Shown in pieces: positions 1 through 9,107 of a stretch of 64,000 nucleotides of DNA. The position numbers and the translations under genes were made by a program. Below the pieces are notes generated by a model that saw nothing but the letters and a program-made list of their open reading frames with translations, searched no databases and was not told the origin of the DNA. This stretch comes from Flavobacteriaceae bacterium (GTDB lineage Bacteria > Bacteroidota > Bacteroidia > Flavobacteriales > Flavobacteriaceae): NCBI GenBank assembly GCA_003443635.1, contig CP031964.1, positions 1,892,321-1,956,320 of the forward strand, given 5' to 3'. How positions within the stretch are numbered: position 1 is the stretch's first letter; every line of letters starts with the position of its first letter.

Positions 1-675
1 AATATAAACACTATCTACACTAACATTATTTACATTTACTGGTCTTGGTTTTATAAAAAACACATTTAAAAATTGATTGTTATCTATTTTTATAGATGCT
101 TCTTCTTTTTGTTGAAAATCTGATATTAAAATAAAGTTTTTTATAGATGCTACATCTTTACTAAATAATTGTTGCCCTTTTAGAAGCACTGCATTGTATT
201 CTAATTGATTAGAAGAGTATTCTAATTGTAATAATTCATTTTTAATATCACCAATAGTTGTATTTCTAAATGTATTATTGTTTGTAAAAAGAGAGATGTT
301 CTCTTTTTCGTCTAGAGTTGAGATTAAATCTTGTATAGCACGCTTTAATAGTTCTCCTTTATTACCTCTAGCTTGCATGCTAAATGAATTATCTAAATAT
401 ATTACTGTTTCTATAGTAGTATCTTTAGTATTTGATTTAGAAAAATATGGCTGAGCAAAAGCAATAATAATAGTTGTTAATAGCAATAACCTTGTAATTA
501 ATGTAAGCCACTTTTTTAATTGAGAACTCTTTCGAGTTTGAATAATGACGTTCTTTAAAAACTGGACATTTGTAAAATCAACTTTTTGAAAACGGCGTAA
601 CTGAAATAAATGAACAATAATAGGGATTAAGAGTAAAAAGAGTGTGTAAAGAAGTTCTGGGTGTTTAAACTGCAT
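1..675 (-). CDS. BatA/VWA-domain membrane protein, C-terminal part missing
   Basis: The reading frame opens at an ATG (673-675 on the minus strand) and stays open for 225 codons to the window edge, so the 3' part is missing. The N-terminus begins MQFKHPELLYTLFLLLIP and is a hydrophobic segment followed by a basic stretch (LRRFQKV, residues about 27-33) and a second hydrophobic segment (LITRLLLLTTIIIAFAQPYF), which is the BatA (aerotolerance regulator N-terminal) arrangement. After it comes a von Willebrand A-like start with YLDNSFSM, the D-x-S-x-S-type metal site. Proteins of this type are inner-membrane proteins of unknown precise role, common in Bacteroidota. The next gene leftwards is not visible. 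Family assignment is fairly sure, function is not. Confidence 0.8.
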   Translation of the reverse strand, partial: MQFKHPELLYTLFLLLIPIIVHLFQLRRFQKVDFTNVQFLKNVIIQTRKSSQLKKWLTLITRLLLLTTIIIAFAQPYFSKSNTKDTTIETVIYLDNSFSMQARGNKGELLKRAIQDLISTLDEKENISLFTNNNTFRNTTIGDIKNELLQLEYSSNQLEYNAVLLKGQQLFSKDVASIKNFILISDFQQKEEASIKIDNNQFLNVFFIKPRPVNVNNVSVDSVYI

Positions 676-772
676 TCTTAATTTTAGATTATTCGTGAAA
701 CAAACTTAATGTAAAATTGATATTATTTGATTAAACCATATATTTTTTAGCATATTTTTTTGATTTTTGAAA

Positions 773-1780
773 TTAGCAAAAGAAAAAATAATCTAACATA
801 GGTTGCTGGTACAATGCTTTTAATTGAGATTTAATTTCTAACTGCTCTTCTGTATTTGCTATAGTAATAATTGTTTGCGGGGAGTCAAATTTTGAGAACT
901 CTTGGGTAGATAGTAATCTTTGTTGATAAATATCTTTTCCTATTTTTTTTAAATTATTACACATCCAATAAAATGAAATATTTTTTTTAAATAAATAATT
1001 TGCTACAAACTTTCCTTTTTGCCCAGCCCCCCAAACGATTAAAGGACGAGTAGGAGTATGATGCAATTTTAAAAAATAATGTAGTTTTATTTCTAAAAAA
1101 TGATTTTGTGCGTAATTCTTATCTGTTCTAGAAGCTCGTACAGGATAATCTCTCCAAAAATGCAATACATTATTACAAGGGATACATTTTAAACCTTGTT
1201 GGTAAAACCGAAATGCTAAATCGTAATCCTCTGGATATTTATTTGAGTGAAATGCGTCACAAGCTAAAAAATCACTTCTGTATACCATCCAGCAAGGAGA
1301 AGGGATAACACATTCTTTATAAATGTCATTATAATTAGAACCTTCTTGAGTTAAGTTATTTAACCAAGTTTCATATTTAGCATAACCATTTCCAACACCA
1401 TTTTTTGAAAAGTATCTAATTAATCCAATCGCGACGTGACCTTTACCTGAATTTATCAAGTTGTTACTTAAAACTCCTAATTTGTTAGAAACCATTATGT
1501 CATCACTATCCATTCGTGTTACCAAAGAGCCTTTACTCATTTTAAACGCTAACCTCAAAGCTTCAATAATTCCTTTACCATCATTTTTAAATAATTTGAT
1601 TCGTAAATCCTTTTCAGCAAACTTTTTTACAATAGCATAGCTGTTATCTGTAGAATTATCATCAACAATTAATAACTCCCAATTTGTATATGTTTGATTA
1701 ATAATTGACTGGAGGCATTCATTTAAATAAATAGATGTATTTTTAAAAGGAATAAGTATACTAATAAGCGGTTGTCGCAT
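773..1780 (-). CDS. Family 2 glycosyltransferase with extra C-terminal domain
   Basis: A GT-A fold glycosyltransferase, probably adding a sugar to a surface glycan. The start is taken at the ATG at 1778-1780, because the family N-terminus (QPLISILIPFKN) follows directly; a longer frame begins at 1837 with a hydrophobic, unconserved extension. Visible motifs are VDDNSTDNS (nucleotide binding) and RMDSDD, the metal-binding DxD. After the catalytic domain there is a segment with VWGAGQKGKFVANYL, a Rossmann-like G-x-G-x-x-G motif, followed by an alternating beta/alpha pattern; this looks like an added nucleotide-binding-like domain. The gene stands alone, not in a polysaccharide cluster, so the substrate cannot be guessed. 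Divergent from the M61 peptidase gene. Confidence 0.85.
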   Translation of the reverse strand: MRQPLISILIPFKNTSIYLNECLQSIINQTYTNWELLIVDDNSTDNSYAIVKKFAEKDLRIKLFKNDGKGIIEALRLAFKMSKGSLVTRMDSDDIMVSNKLGVLSNNLINSGKGHVAIGLIRYFSKNGVGNGYAKYETWLNNLTQEGSNYNDIYKECVIPSPCWMVYRSDFLACDAFHSNKYPEDYDLAFRFYQQGLKCIPCNNVLHFWRDYPVRASRTDKNYAQNHFLEIKLHYFLKLHHTPTRPLIVWGAGQKGKFVANYLFKKNISFYWMCNNLKKIGKDIYQQRLLSTQEFSKFDSPQTIITIANTEEQLEIKSQLKALYQQPMLDYFFFC

Positions 1781-1897
1781 AGAGCGAAGATAAGAATTCG
1801 TTTTTTTAACAAAAAGATAAGTGAATAATAGTAACAAAACATATCTTTGAGCGTCTTTTAATCAATAATTTATATAAAAATCAAATTACAAACTATA

Positions 1898-3787
1898 ATG
1901 AAAAAACAATTAACCATTTTAGGAATTAGTATCATGCTATTTTCTTGCGGACCTAAATCAGTTATTAAAGATGACTCTGCTGTAAATAACCCAATAGTTA
2001 CTGAAATAGATTTAATTAATGTAAAAGAAGATAGAGTACCTGTAGTTATTAACCCAGGTCGATTTACCACAGAATCGATAACATATAGATTACCAAAGGT
2101 TGTTCAAGGTACTTATTCTGTAAGTGATTTTGGTAAATATGTTGATGATTTTAAAGCCATCGATTATGATGGTAATGAACTTGTGGTTAATAAAATTGAT
2201 ACAAATACATGGACTATTAACAATGCTACTAAATTAGATAAGATTGAATATTTAGTTAATGATACTTTTGATATTGAAACCAGAGGTGGAATAGGAGGAG
2301 ATCAACCATTTTCTCCATCTGGCACAAATATAGCTCCAGATAATTATGTATTAAATCTACATGGATTTATTGGATATTTTGATACTTTAAAAACAAATCA
2401 ATATAGTTTGGATGTAATATCTCCAACAGATTTTAAGCGTACTTCAGCAATACAAACTACTGGATCTAGAGTTAATGAAGATGGTAGTACAACGACAAGT
2501 TATTTTGCGCCACGCTATTTTGATATTACTGATAATCCTATGATGTATGGTAATTTGGATGTAGAAGAATTTCAAGTAGGAGATATTAAAATTGTATTAA
2601 GTGTATATTCACCTAATAAAGTACATACAGCTGCAAGTATTAAAGAAACTGTGTTTAAAATGATGCAAGGGCAAAAAGCATATTTAGGAGATTTAAATAG
2701 TACACCACGATATGATATTTATTTGTATTTAGCAGATACTCAAAAACAAGATTCCCCTAAAGGATTTGGAGCTTTAGAACATCATACATCTACAATAGTT
2801 GTATTACCAGAACAAAGTACTCCAGAAAGACTAGCTAACTCTATGGTAGATGTTGTAGCCCATGAGTTTTTTCATATTGTAACACCTTTAAGTGTACACT
2901 CTGAGGATGTACATTATTTTGATTATAATGCACCTACATTCTCAAAGCATTTATGGATGTATGAAGGTCTTACCGAATATTTTGCACAACATTTTCAAAT
3001 TAAAGAAAGCTTAGTTGAAGCTGATGAGTTTTATGCAACGATATTGGGTAAAATTAATTTTTCTAAGCAAGCATATGATGATACAATGAGTTTTACTAAA
3101 ATGAGTGAAAATATTTTAGAAGAACCTTATGCTACCAATTATGCTAATGTATATCAAAAAGGAGCACTAATAGGTATGTGTATTGATATTCTAATGAGAG
3201 AAGAAAGTAATGGAGAAAGAAGCATGTTGTCTTTAATGAAAGAGTTATCGCTTAAATATGGGAAAGATAAGCCGTTTGAAGATGATAATATCATCACTGA
3301 AATCACTGCAATGACTTATCCATCTATAAGTGAATTTTTAAAAACTTATGTTGAAGGTAATACGCCTATAGATTATAATGTCTTTTTTGAAAAAGTAGGA
3401 TTATCAATTGAAGAAGGAAGAATTAAAACAAATTTTATATTACAAGGAGGAAGGCCTATCGTTAGTGGTAGCCCAGACAAAGGTATATTTTTTGTCGAAC
3501 AAGTTAATGATAATAGTTTCTGGAATGAACAAGGCGTAAAACCTAATGATGTTATTAAGCAAATTAATGGCACAGATGTTACATTGCAAAATGCAAATAC
3601 TGTTCTTCAAGAAGTTTTTGGATGGCAAGTAGGGCAGGAAATTGAAGTAAAATTAGATAGAAATGGAGAAGAAATAATTATTAAAACAATTACTACACAA
3701 CCTTATACAAAAGGAGAAGAGTTAAAAGAAAAAAATGATGCTACATCACAGCAAGTTACTTTAAGAAATGCTTGGTTAAAAGGATAG
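1898..3787 (+). CDS. M61-family metallopeptidase lipoprotein with PDZ domain
   Basis: An exported zinc aminopeptidase-like protein (glycyl aminopeptidase family, M61). The N-terminus MKKQLTILGISIMLFSCG is a lipoprotein signal with lipobox LFSC, so the protein is probably anchored in the outer or inner membrane facing the periplasm. The zinc motif HEFFH lies at residues 322-326, and the third ligand is likely Glu356 in WMYEGLTEYF, the M61 signature. A PDZ domain follows near residues 515-590 (FFVEQV..GVKPNDVIKQING). Length (629 aa) is normal for the family. The gene is single, divergent from the glycosyltransferase and convergent with the S10 peptidase. Confidence 0.92.
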   Translation: MKKQLTILGISIMLFSCGPKSVIKDDSAVNNPIVTEIDLINVKEDRVPVVINPGRFTTESITYRLPKVVQGTYSVSDFGKYVDDFKAIDYDGNELVVNKIDTNTWTINNATKLDKIEYLVNDTFDIETRGGIGGDQPFSPSGTNIAPDNYVLNLHGFIGYFDTLKTNQYSLDVISPTDFKRTSAIQTTGSRVNEDGSTTTSYFAPRYFDITDNPMMYGNLDVEEFQVGDIKIVLSVYSPNKVHTAASIKETVFKMMQGQKAYLGDLNSTPRYDIYLYLADTQKQDSPKGFGALEHHTSTIVVLPEQSTPERLANSMVDVVAHEFFHIVTPLSVHSEDVHYFDYNAPTFSKHLWMYEGLTEYFAQHFQIKESLVEADEFYATILGKINFSKQAYDDTMSFTKMSENILEEPYATNYANVYQKGALIGMCIDILMREESNGERSMLSLMKELSLKYGKDKPFEDDNIITEITAMTYPSISEFLKTYVEGNTPIDYNVFFEKVGLSIEEGRIKTNFILQGGRPIVSGSPDKGIFFVEQVNDNSFWNEQGVKPNDVIKQINGTDVTLQNANTVLQEVFGWQVGQEIEVKLDRNGEEIIIKTITTQPYTKGEELKEKNDATSQQVTLRNAWLKG

Positions 3788-3819
3788 GTGGTTTTAAAAA
3801 AAAATAATGATTTAAAGTA

Positions 3820-3851
3820 AAAAATGCTGATCATAATTGATCAGCATTTTT
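3820..3851. terminator. Bidirectional rho-independent terminator
   Basis: A perfect 14-bp inverted repeat (arms 3820-3833 and 3838-3851, loop TAAT) flanked by A-run and T-run. It sits between the convergent stops of the M61 and S10 peptidase genes and can stop transcription from both sides. Confidence 0.85.
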
Positions 3852-3859
3852 TATATTTA

Positions 3860-5344
3860 TTAATACTTTGCAGCTTTACCATTTGCAGAAGATTTTTTAA
3901 TAAACTCTCTTAAATCATCATTAGCTTTAATTAAATCTTCATTTCGTAAATACATCATATGTCCACTGCGATAACCTTTAAATGTAAAACGATCTTTCAT
4001 TTTTCCGCTAGGGTCAATTTGCCACATCGAGTATTTAGCACTAAAATAAGTAGTAGCGCCGTCATAGTACCCAGATTGTGTCATGACATGCAAATATGGG
4101 TTTTGAGCCATGGCTTGGCGTAGATTTTCTCTAGTATTATCGTTATCATTATTCCACGGACGTACCGGACCAAACATATTGTACTTTACATCTGTTTTAA
4201 ACTTAAGATGTTCTTGTAAATAAACATTAATGGCAGGAGTAAAAGAGTGTAACCACGAAGTTAGTTCAGAATTATAATCTGGTGAATCTCCAGCCTCAGT
4301 TTTATCAATTCCCTTATATCTAGAATCTAAACGTCCAATAGTATGCCCAGAACGATCACGAAGTAAATCTTTCCAAAAAAATGAAGTAGGTACATCTAAG
4401 TTGTGTTGTAAAATTACTTTTTTCTTTAACCCTGAATAGTATGCCATTTTATCTGCTACGGCATTACGCTCATTATCCGAAATAAACCCACCTTTAGCTA
4501 ATGCAGGAATTAGAGTGTTAATGGCAAAACTTTCGGCTTCAGGTAAAATTTCTAACAAATCTTTACTTTGTAGCTCAGGCGTTAACATTTTATGATGCCA
4601 TGCAGCTGCAGTAAAGTAGGGCAAGCTAATTCCAGAAGAAACAGGTCCACCAACACGCAACACTTTATAATCTGCAGGAGAAACCATAATAACTCCATTT
4701 AAATACATCCATTGGCTATTTTGTAATTCTAAAGATAACCCCATAACACGAGTACCTCCATAACTTTCACCAATAATATATTTAGGAGATTCCCAGCGAT
4801 TTTTTCTAGTCACAAAAGTGTTTATCCATTCTGCTAAGTATTTAATATCTTCATTAACTCCAAAAAAAGCTTCTTTTTTTGCCATCATACCTTTATCATC
4901 TTCAACCATTCTTGAATATCCAGTATTTACAGGATTTACAAATACGATGTCTGCAACATCTATGATGGAATTTGGATTATCTTTTACACCATAAGGTTGA
5001 ATAGGATAACCCTCTTCATCAATTTTTAAAATTTTTGGGCCAGTATAAGCGACATGCATCCATACTGATGCAGATCCTGGACCTCCATTAAATGAAATTA
5101 TTAGTGGGCGATTTTCTCTATTTTTAACATTAGTACGCTCGTAGTATGTGTAAAATAAAGATGCAGTAGCTTTGCCATGCTCGTCCCATACCGGTTGCAT
5201 TCCAGCTGTAGCTGTATACGAAATATTGTTACCTTTAATAGTCGTAGTATGTGACGTTACTACCATTGTATCTATTGGTAATGGCCGTTGACTATAACTA
5301 ATAAAAACTAATAGAAAAAAGAGAAGAGTAATTAATTTTTTCAT
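3860..5344 (-). CDS. S10-family serine carboxypeptidase, exported
   Basis: Alpha/beta-hydrolase-fold carboxypeptidase of family S10. A Sec signal peptide is clear (MKKLITLLFFLLVFISYSQ, cleavage after about residue 19). The oxyanion-hole motif NGGPGSAS is at residues 86-93, the nucleophile Ser194 lies in GESYGG, and the catalytic His is probably in YRSGHMMY near the C-terminus. S10 enzymes cleave C-terminal residues from peptides, usually in acidic conditions; in Bacteroidota they are exported peptide-degrading enzymes. No T9SS C-terminal domain is visible, so a periplasmic location is likely. It lies in line with the TIGR02757 gene, 81 bases downstream of it. Confidence 0.93.
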   Translation of the reverse strand: MKKLITLLFFLLVFISYSQRPLPIDTMVVTSHTTTIKGNNISYTATAGMQPVWDEHGKATASLFYTYYERTNVKNRENRPLIISFNGGPGSASVWMHVAYTGPKILKIDEEGYPIQPYGVKDNPNSIIDVADIVFVNPVNTGYSRMVEDDKGMMAKKEAFFGVNEDIKYLAEWINTFVTRKNRWESPKYIIGESYGGTRVMGLSLELQNSQWMYLNGVIMVSPADYKVLRVGGPVSSGISLPYFTAAAWHHKMLTPELQSKDLLEILPEAESFAINTLIPALAKGGFISDNERNAVADKMAYYSGLKKKVILQHNLDVPTSFFWKDLLRDRSGHTIGRLDSRYKGIDKTEAGDSPDYNSELTSWLHSFTPAINVYLQEHLKFKTDVKYNMFGPVRPWNNDNDNTRENLRQAMAQNPYLHVMTQSGYYDGATTYFSAKYSMWQIDPSGKMKDRFTFKGYRSGHMMYLRNEDLIKANDDLREFIKKSSANGKAAKY

Positions 5345-5425
5345 ACGAAAATATTTAATGATGTTAGTAGAGCACTAAAATAATATTTTGTAAGTAGACG
5401 AAAAATAAATATGATAATTATTACT

Positions 5426-6208
5426 TTAAAATCCTTCAAAAACACCTAAGCCAAAAAGCGCATAATCGTATTTTACAGGATCTGTAGGGTCTAATTCCCG
5501 TAATGCTATATCTAGTTCTAATAGCGCTTTTCCATCGTTTTGTTTTCGATTTAATAATCCTAACTTACGAGCTGTATTTCCAGAGTGGACATCTAAAGGG
5601 CATGATAAAAAAGAGGAGGGAATCTTATTCCAAATGCCAAAATCTACACCAATAGCATCATTACGTACCATCCAACGTAAAAACATATTTATTCGCTTTG
5701 CAGCAGAATTTTTTAAAGGATCACTAATATGTTTTTGTGTTCTTGGTAAATGTTCAATTTCAAAAAATATTTGTTTTAATCGATGAATTGCAAATTGTAG
5801 AGAATTGTTATCTGCATATTTTTTAAAAATAACCTCTAGGCCATTATATTTTTTATAAATACGTTCTAATCCTTTAACAAAAGTAATAAAGTCAATTCCA
5901 TTAAAAGTGCGATGTACAAAAGCTTCTAAACCTGCTAAATCTGACTCTTGATGATTAATAATAAAATCATAGGGGGAATAATCCAATAATTGCATCATTC
6001 GTTTGCTATTATTAATAATACTTTTTCTATTACCCCAAGCAATTGTTGCAGTTAAAAATCCCGCAATTTCAATATCTTCTTTTAAATCAAATTGATGTGG
6101 AACTTGTATTGGGTCGCTTTCGATAAACTTTGGTTGATTATATTCTTCAACTTTTTTATCAAGAAACTCTTTGAGTTGTACTTTGGTAAATTTCACAGTT
6201 CTTGCCAA
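5426..6208 (-). CDS. TIGR02757 family protein (DUF2400)
   Basis: A cytoplasmic protein of 260 aa matching the TIGR02757/DUF2400 family common in Bacteroidota. Recognisable family features are ESDPIQVPHQF near residue 34, ATIAWGNRKSI, the RWMVRNDAIGVDFGIW segment and DVHSGNTARKLGL near the C-terminus. The last part resembles helix-hairpin-helix DNA glycosylase-like architecture, but the biochemical role is not established. No signal peptide or membrane segment. It shares direction with the TVP38-like gene, 34 bases downstream of it, so co-transcription is possible. The family call is firm; I assign no function. Confidence 0.82.
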   Translation of the reverse strand: MARTVKFTKVQLKEFLDKKVEEYNQPKFIESDPIQVPHQFDLKEDIEIAGFLTATIAWGNRKSIINNSKRMMQLLDYSPYDFIINHQESDLAGLEAFVHRTFNGIDFITFVKGLERIYKKYNGLEVIFKKYADNNSLQFAIHRLKQIFFEIEHLPRTQKHISDPLKNSAAKRINMFLRWMVRNDAIGVDFGIWNKIPSSFLSCPLDVHSGNTARKLGLLNRKQNDGKALLELDIALRELDPTDPVKYDYALFGLGVFEGF

Positions 6209-6242
6209 TGTTTTTATAAGTCAAAAATATTAATATGTTTCT

Positions 6243-6797
6243 TTATAAAAAATAAGCACACCCATAAATATAAATGCTACACAAAACTAACTCACCAATA
6301 AATATTGAAATTAAAAAAATAGCTAAATTAATTTTTAATGCACCAGCTAAATAACATATAAGGTCTGTTGGAACAAAAGGAAAGAATGCCCACCCAATAA
6401 TATATATAAAACCATGTTTACCATTAAGTTTGTGTTTAAGGTAAGCTGTTTTTTTTTTGTGTTTAGATAAAAATTGTGAGAACCCTAATTTATCAGAAAA
6501 GAAATATATTAATAATGAAGAGCACAAAATTCCAAATAATGAAATCATTAAAACTAGAAATAATTGTGATGGAAATGCTATTATACCAGCAAAAACTAAA
6601 GGAGTACTTGGTAACAAAAAGAAGCCCCTTATAATATGAATACTTAAATATATTAAGATTGCATAATCGTATTCTGAGATATAATTGGCAATAGCAGTTC
6701 TAGAAAATAAATCGGGATTAAAAAAATAACTTATCAAGCATATTGCAATAAGAAATACCCAAAGGTGTCTTATGAATTTTAATAAAGATGGCTTCAA
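6243..6797 (-). CDS. TVP38/TMEM64-type membrane protein (VTT domain)
   Basis: An integral membrane protein of 184 aa with about five hydrophobic segments. The VTT/DedA-like core is visible as FLLPSTPLVFAGIIAFP followed by a basic cytoplasmic loop (SKHKKKTAYLKHKL) and FPFVPTDLICYLAGALKI; the re-entrant P-x-x-P and F-P-x-x-P-T-D-L elements are typical. Relatives of this superfamily are lipid scramblase or lipid transport-like proteins in eukaryotes, and in bacteria act in membrane lipid or polarity homeostasis. It is followed by a TIGR02757 gene and preceded, 111 bases away, by a small SAM methyltransferase. The family is likely; the transported lipid is unknown. Confidence 0.8.
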   Translation of the reverse strand: MKPSLLKFIRHLWVFLIAICLISYFFNPDLFSRTAIANYISEYDYAILIYLSIHIIRGFFLLPSTPLVFAGIIAFPSQLFLVLMISLFGILCSSLLIYFFSDKLGFSQFLSKHKKKTAYLKHKLNGKHGFIYIIGWAFFPFVPTDLICYLAGALKINLAIFLISIFIGELVLCSIYIYGCAYFL

Positions 6798-6908
6798 AGT
6801 AGTTGATTGATTGATGACTACTATAAGACGGTAATAGTATTATTTTGTTACAACAGCAATGTCACTATTTTATTGCTAATTGTGTGTTGAGGAAAATTGT
6901 CTTTTAAT

Positions 6909-7448
6909 TTAATTGATGCAAGTATAAATAAATGCAGGAGGAACGTTGAGTAAACAAAAATTAGTGTTGAATTTAGAAAAATTACCTTTTAAAAGATTCT
7001 TGTCATTTTTAGTGTATTGGTATTGAATAAACTGTCCTTCAGGCTTTAAAACAGTTTTTATATCTGCCATTAGCTGTTTCTTAAAAGCATGATCAATATT
7101 AGTAAGTGGTAAACTAGAAATTATAATATCAATATCTCCAATATTAAAATCGTTAGTAATAGTAGAGACACAGCGGTTTAAGATAATTAAACGATCATCA
7201 TTAATAGCTTCTAATTTTGGTAAAAAAAGATTGTTGATTTCATAAGAGTATAATTTAGATTGCGAATTGATCTTTGATAAGATTTGTTTCGTAATTACAC
7301 CATCTCCGGCTCCAAGTTCTAAAATTATTAATGGCTTTTCAGGTAATAAAGATGTCGTTAGTTTTTTAGCTAAAAATTTAGAGCTTCTAAATAAGCTACC
7401 AGTTTGTTTTATATTTTTAAAAGCACTAACTGTAAATAGTTTCGACAT
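6909..7448 (-). CDS. Class I SAM-dependent methyltransferase (rRNA-dimethylase/phospholipid-methylase-like)
   Basis: A short (179 aa) class I methyltransferase. Motif I is LELGAGDGVITKQI, the later acidic and SSLPLTN segment (residues about 110-120) corresponds to motif IV (N/S-L/I-P-L). The opening SLFRSSKFLAKKLT resembles the N-terminus of bacterial phospholipid N-methyltransferase-like and KsgA-like proteins. It lacks the C-terminal RNA-binding domain of KsgA, so a small-molecule or phospholipid target is more plausible. Neighbouring TVP38-like membrane protein in the same direction is consistent with a membrane-lipid role, but this is inference only. Confidence 0.65.
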   Translation of the reverse strand: MSKLFTVSAFKNIKQTGSLFRSSKFLAKKLTTSLLPEKPLIILELGAGDGVITKQILSKINSQSKLYSYEINNLFLPKLEAINDDRLIILNRCVSTITNDFNIGDIDIIISSLPLTNIDHAFKKQLMADIKTVLKPEGQFIQYQYTKNDKNLLKGNFSKFNTNFCLLNVPPAFIYTCIN

Positions 7449-7626
7449 AAATATGGATTGGTAAAATGATTATGATTGATTGATGTTTATTTTATTTTTT
7501 TTTTAAAGATATTAATATTTATTCATTAAAGTAGAATAATATTGTAATAGACGACTTAGTTGAATGTTTTGTTACAAATATGTTTAAAATAATTAACTTA
7601 GTTTTTGATTTTTAATATTTCAAGAT

Positions 7627-8382
7627 ATGATGAAAGTTAATAGCTTATTGGTTCTCGTATTTTTTATTAATGGATTATTTTTTTTAGAAGCTCAGAATTT
7701 CCCTAAAATGATTAAAGTTGAAGGAGGAACATTTACTATGGGAGATAACCTTGGGCTAGGTGAGGCGAATGAAAGGCCTACACATAATGTTAAAATTAAT
7801 ACGTTTTATATAAGTGAAACAGAAATTACAGTAGCACAATATCGCACTTATTGTAAAGCTGAAAATATTCTCATGCCTGATGAACCTTATTGGGAGTTAG
7901 AAGATGATCAGCCAATAGTAAATGTAACTTGGAATGATGCTATTGGTTATACTAAATGGCTTTCAAATAAACTTGGAAGACCTTTTAGGTTGCCTTATGA
8001 AGCAGAATGGGAATATGCAGCAAGAGGAGGCAATAAAAGCAAAGGGTATAAATATAGTGGTACAAATAACATAAATGATGTTTGGTTTGAAGACAATTCA
8101 GGAGAAAGAGCGCAATCTGTAGCCTCTAAAATTGCAAATGAATTAGGAATTTACGATATGAGTGGTAATGCATTAGAGTGGTGTATGGATAGATATGACA
8201 AAGATTACTATAATAAAAGTTCCGTAAGTAACCCTAAAGGTGCAATAAAAGGAGATCGTCGAGTATTACGAGGTGGAGGTTGGTATTATAGACCAATATA
8301 TTGTCGTATTACACAACGTACAAATTCAACTCCAGATTATCAAAGTTATGTTTTTGGGTTTAGAATTGCTACTTCTCAATAA
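7627..8382 (+). CDS. Exported formylglycine-generating-enzyme-like (SUMF1) protein
   Basis: An exported protein of 251 aa with signal peptide (hydrophobic to about residue 20, then LEAQ). The SUMF1/FGE fold is clear: MIKVEGGTFTMGD, YISETEITVAQYRTYC, PIVNVTWNDAIGYTKWLSNKLGRPFRLPYEAEWEYAARGG is the family core, and the C-terminus ends GFRIA. In true FGE two cysteines occupy the motif C-H-R-S-Y-C; here the aligned stretch is YYRPIYC, with only the second position a Cys, so oxidase activity is doubtful. Similar folds occur in gliding/T9SS lipoproteins GldJ and GldK, but this protein lacks their extra regions and lipobox. Two adjacent ATGs (7627, 7630) are both possible. Converges with the ABC gene with 8 bases between stops. 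Confidence 0.85.
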   Translation: MMKVNSLLVLVFFINGLFFLEAQNFPKMIKVEGGTFTMGDNLGLGEANERPTHNVKINTFYISETEITVAQYRTYCKAENILMPDEPYWELEDDQPIVNVTWNDAIGYTKWLSNKLGRPFRLPYEAEWEYAARGGNKSKGYKYSGTNNINDVWFEDNSGERAQSVASKIANELGIYDMSGNALEWCMDRYDKDYYNKSSVSNPKGAIKGDRRVLRGGGWYYRPIYCRITQRTNSTPDYQSYVFGFRIATSQ

Positions 8383-8390
8383 AAAGAACT

Positions 8391-9053
8391 TTAATCTACA
8401 ATTTTACCATCTATCATAGTTAATTTACGATCCGCCATATTCGCTAATTCTTCATTATGAGTTACAATAACAAAAGTTTGCCCAAACTCATTTCTAAGTT
8501 TAAAAAAGAGATTGTGAAGGTTATCTGCAGATTCACTATCTAAGTTCCCAGAAGGTTCATCTGCAAAAATTAGCTTTGGATTATTTATTAGTGCTCTTGC
8601 AACCGCAACACGCTGTTGTTCACCTCCAGAAAGTTCATTTGGCTTATGATTAATACGTTCAGAGAGCCCTAAAAATTCTAATAACTCTTTTGCTTTAGAT
8701 TCTGCATTTGTTTTAGAGGTCCCTTTTATAAAAGCTGGTAAACAAACATTTTCTATAGCTGTAAACTCAGGTAATAATTGATGAAATTGAAAAATAAAAC
8801 CGATATTTTCGTTTCTAAACTTGGCAAGTTCTTTTTCAGATAAATCGGTAATTTTAGTAGTGTTTATAATTAATTCTGAACTTTCTTTCTTAGAAGCTTT
8901 ATCTAAAGTCCCTAAAATTTGAAGTAATGTTGTTTTTCCAGCTCCAGAAGCACCAACTATAGAAACAATCTCTCCATTTTTAATATGTAAATCTACGCCT
9001 TTTAGAACTTGAAGATTTTCATAATATTTGTGAATATTTTTAGCTTGGATCAT
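8391..9053 (-). CDS. LolD-like ABC transporter ATP-binding protein
   Basis: A 220-aa ATPase of the LolD/MacB class. Walker [10 protein letters not shown] is at residues 34-42, the ABC signature LSGGEQQR at 141-148, Walker B LIFADEP at 161-167 and the H-loop His199. The short length and the text of the N-terminal half match lipoprotein-releasing ATPases, which pair with LolC/E-type permeases to pass lipoproteins from the inner membrane to LolA. No permease is next to it, which is usual in this phylum, where lolD-type genes are often separated. A role in another MacB-like efflux system cannot be excluded. Confidence 0.88.
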   Translation of the reverse strand: MIQAKNIHKYYENLQVLKGVDLHIKNGEIVSIVGASGAGKTTLLQILGTLDKASKKESSELIINTTKITDLSEKELAKFRNENIGFIFQFHQLLPEFTAIENVCLPAFIKGTSKTNAESKAKELLEFLGLSERINHKPNELSGGEQQRVAVARALINNPKLIFADEPSGNLDSESADNLHNLFFKLRNEFGQTFVIVTHNEELANMADRKLTMIDGKIVD

Positions 9054-9107
9054 TTTCTAAAAAATTTAGAAGTGAAAAATAGGGTTTTATCAGATGATGA
9101 CCAATAC

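Noticed and set aside
3373..3628. Two overlapping minus-strand frames inside the M61 peptidase gene
   Set aside because: They lie opposite the PDZ domain of a well-supported gene and show no own motif.
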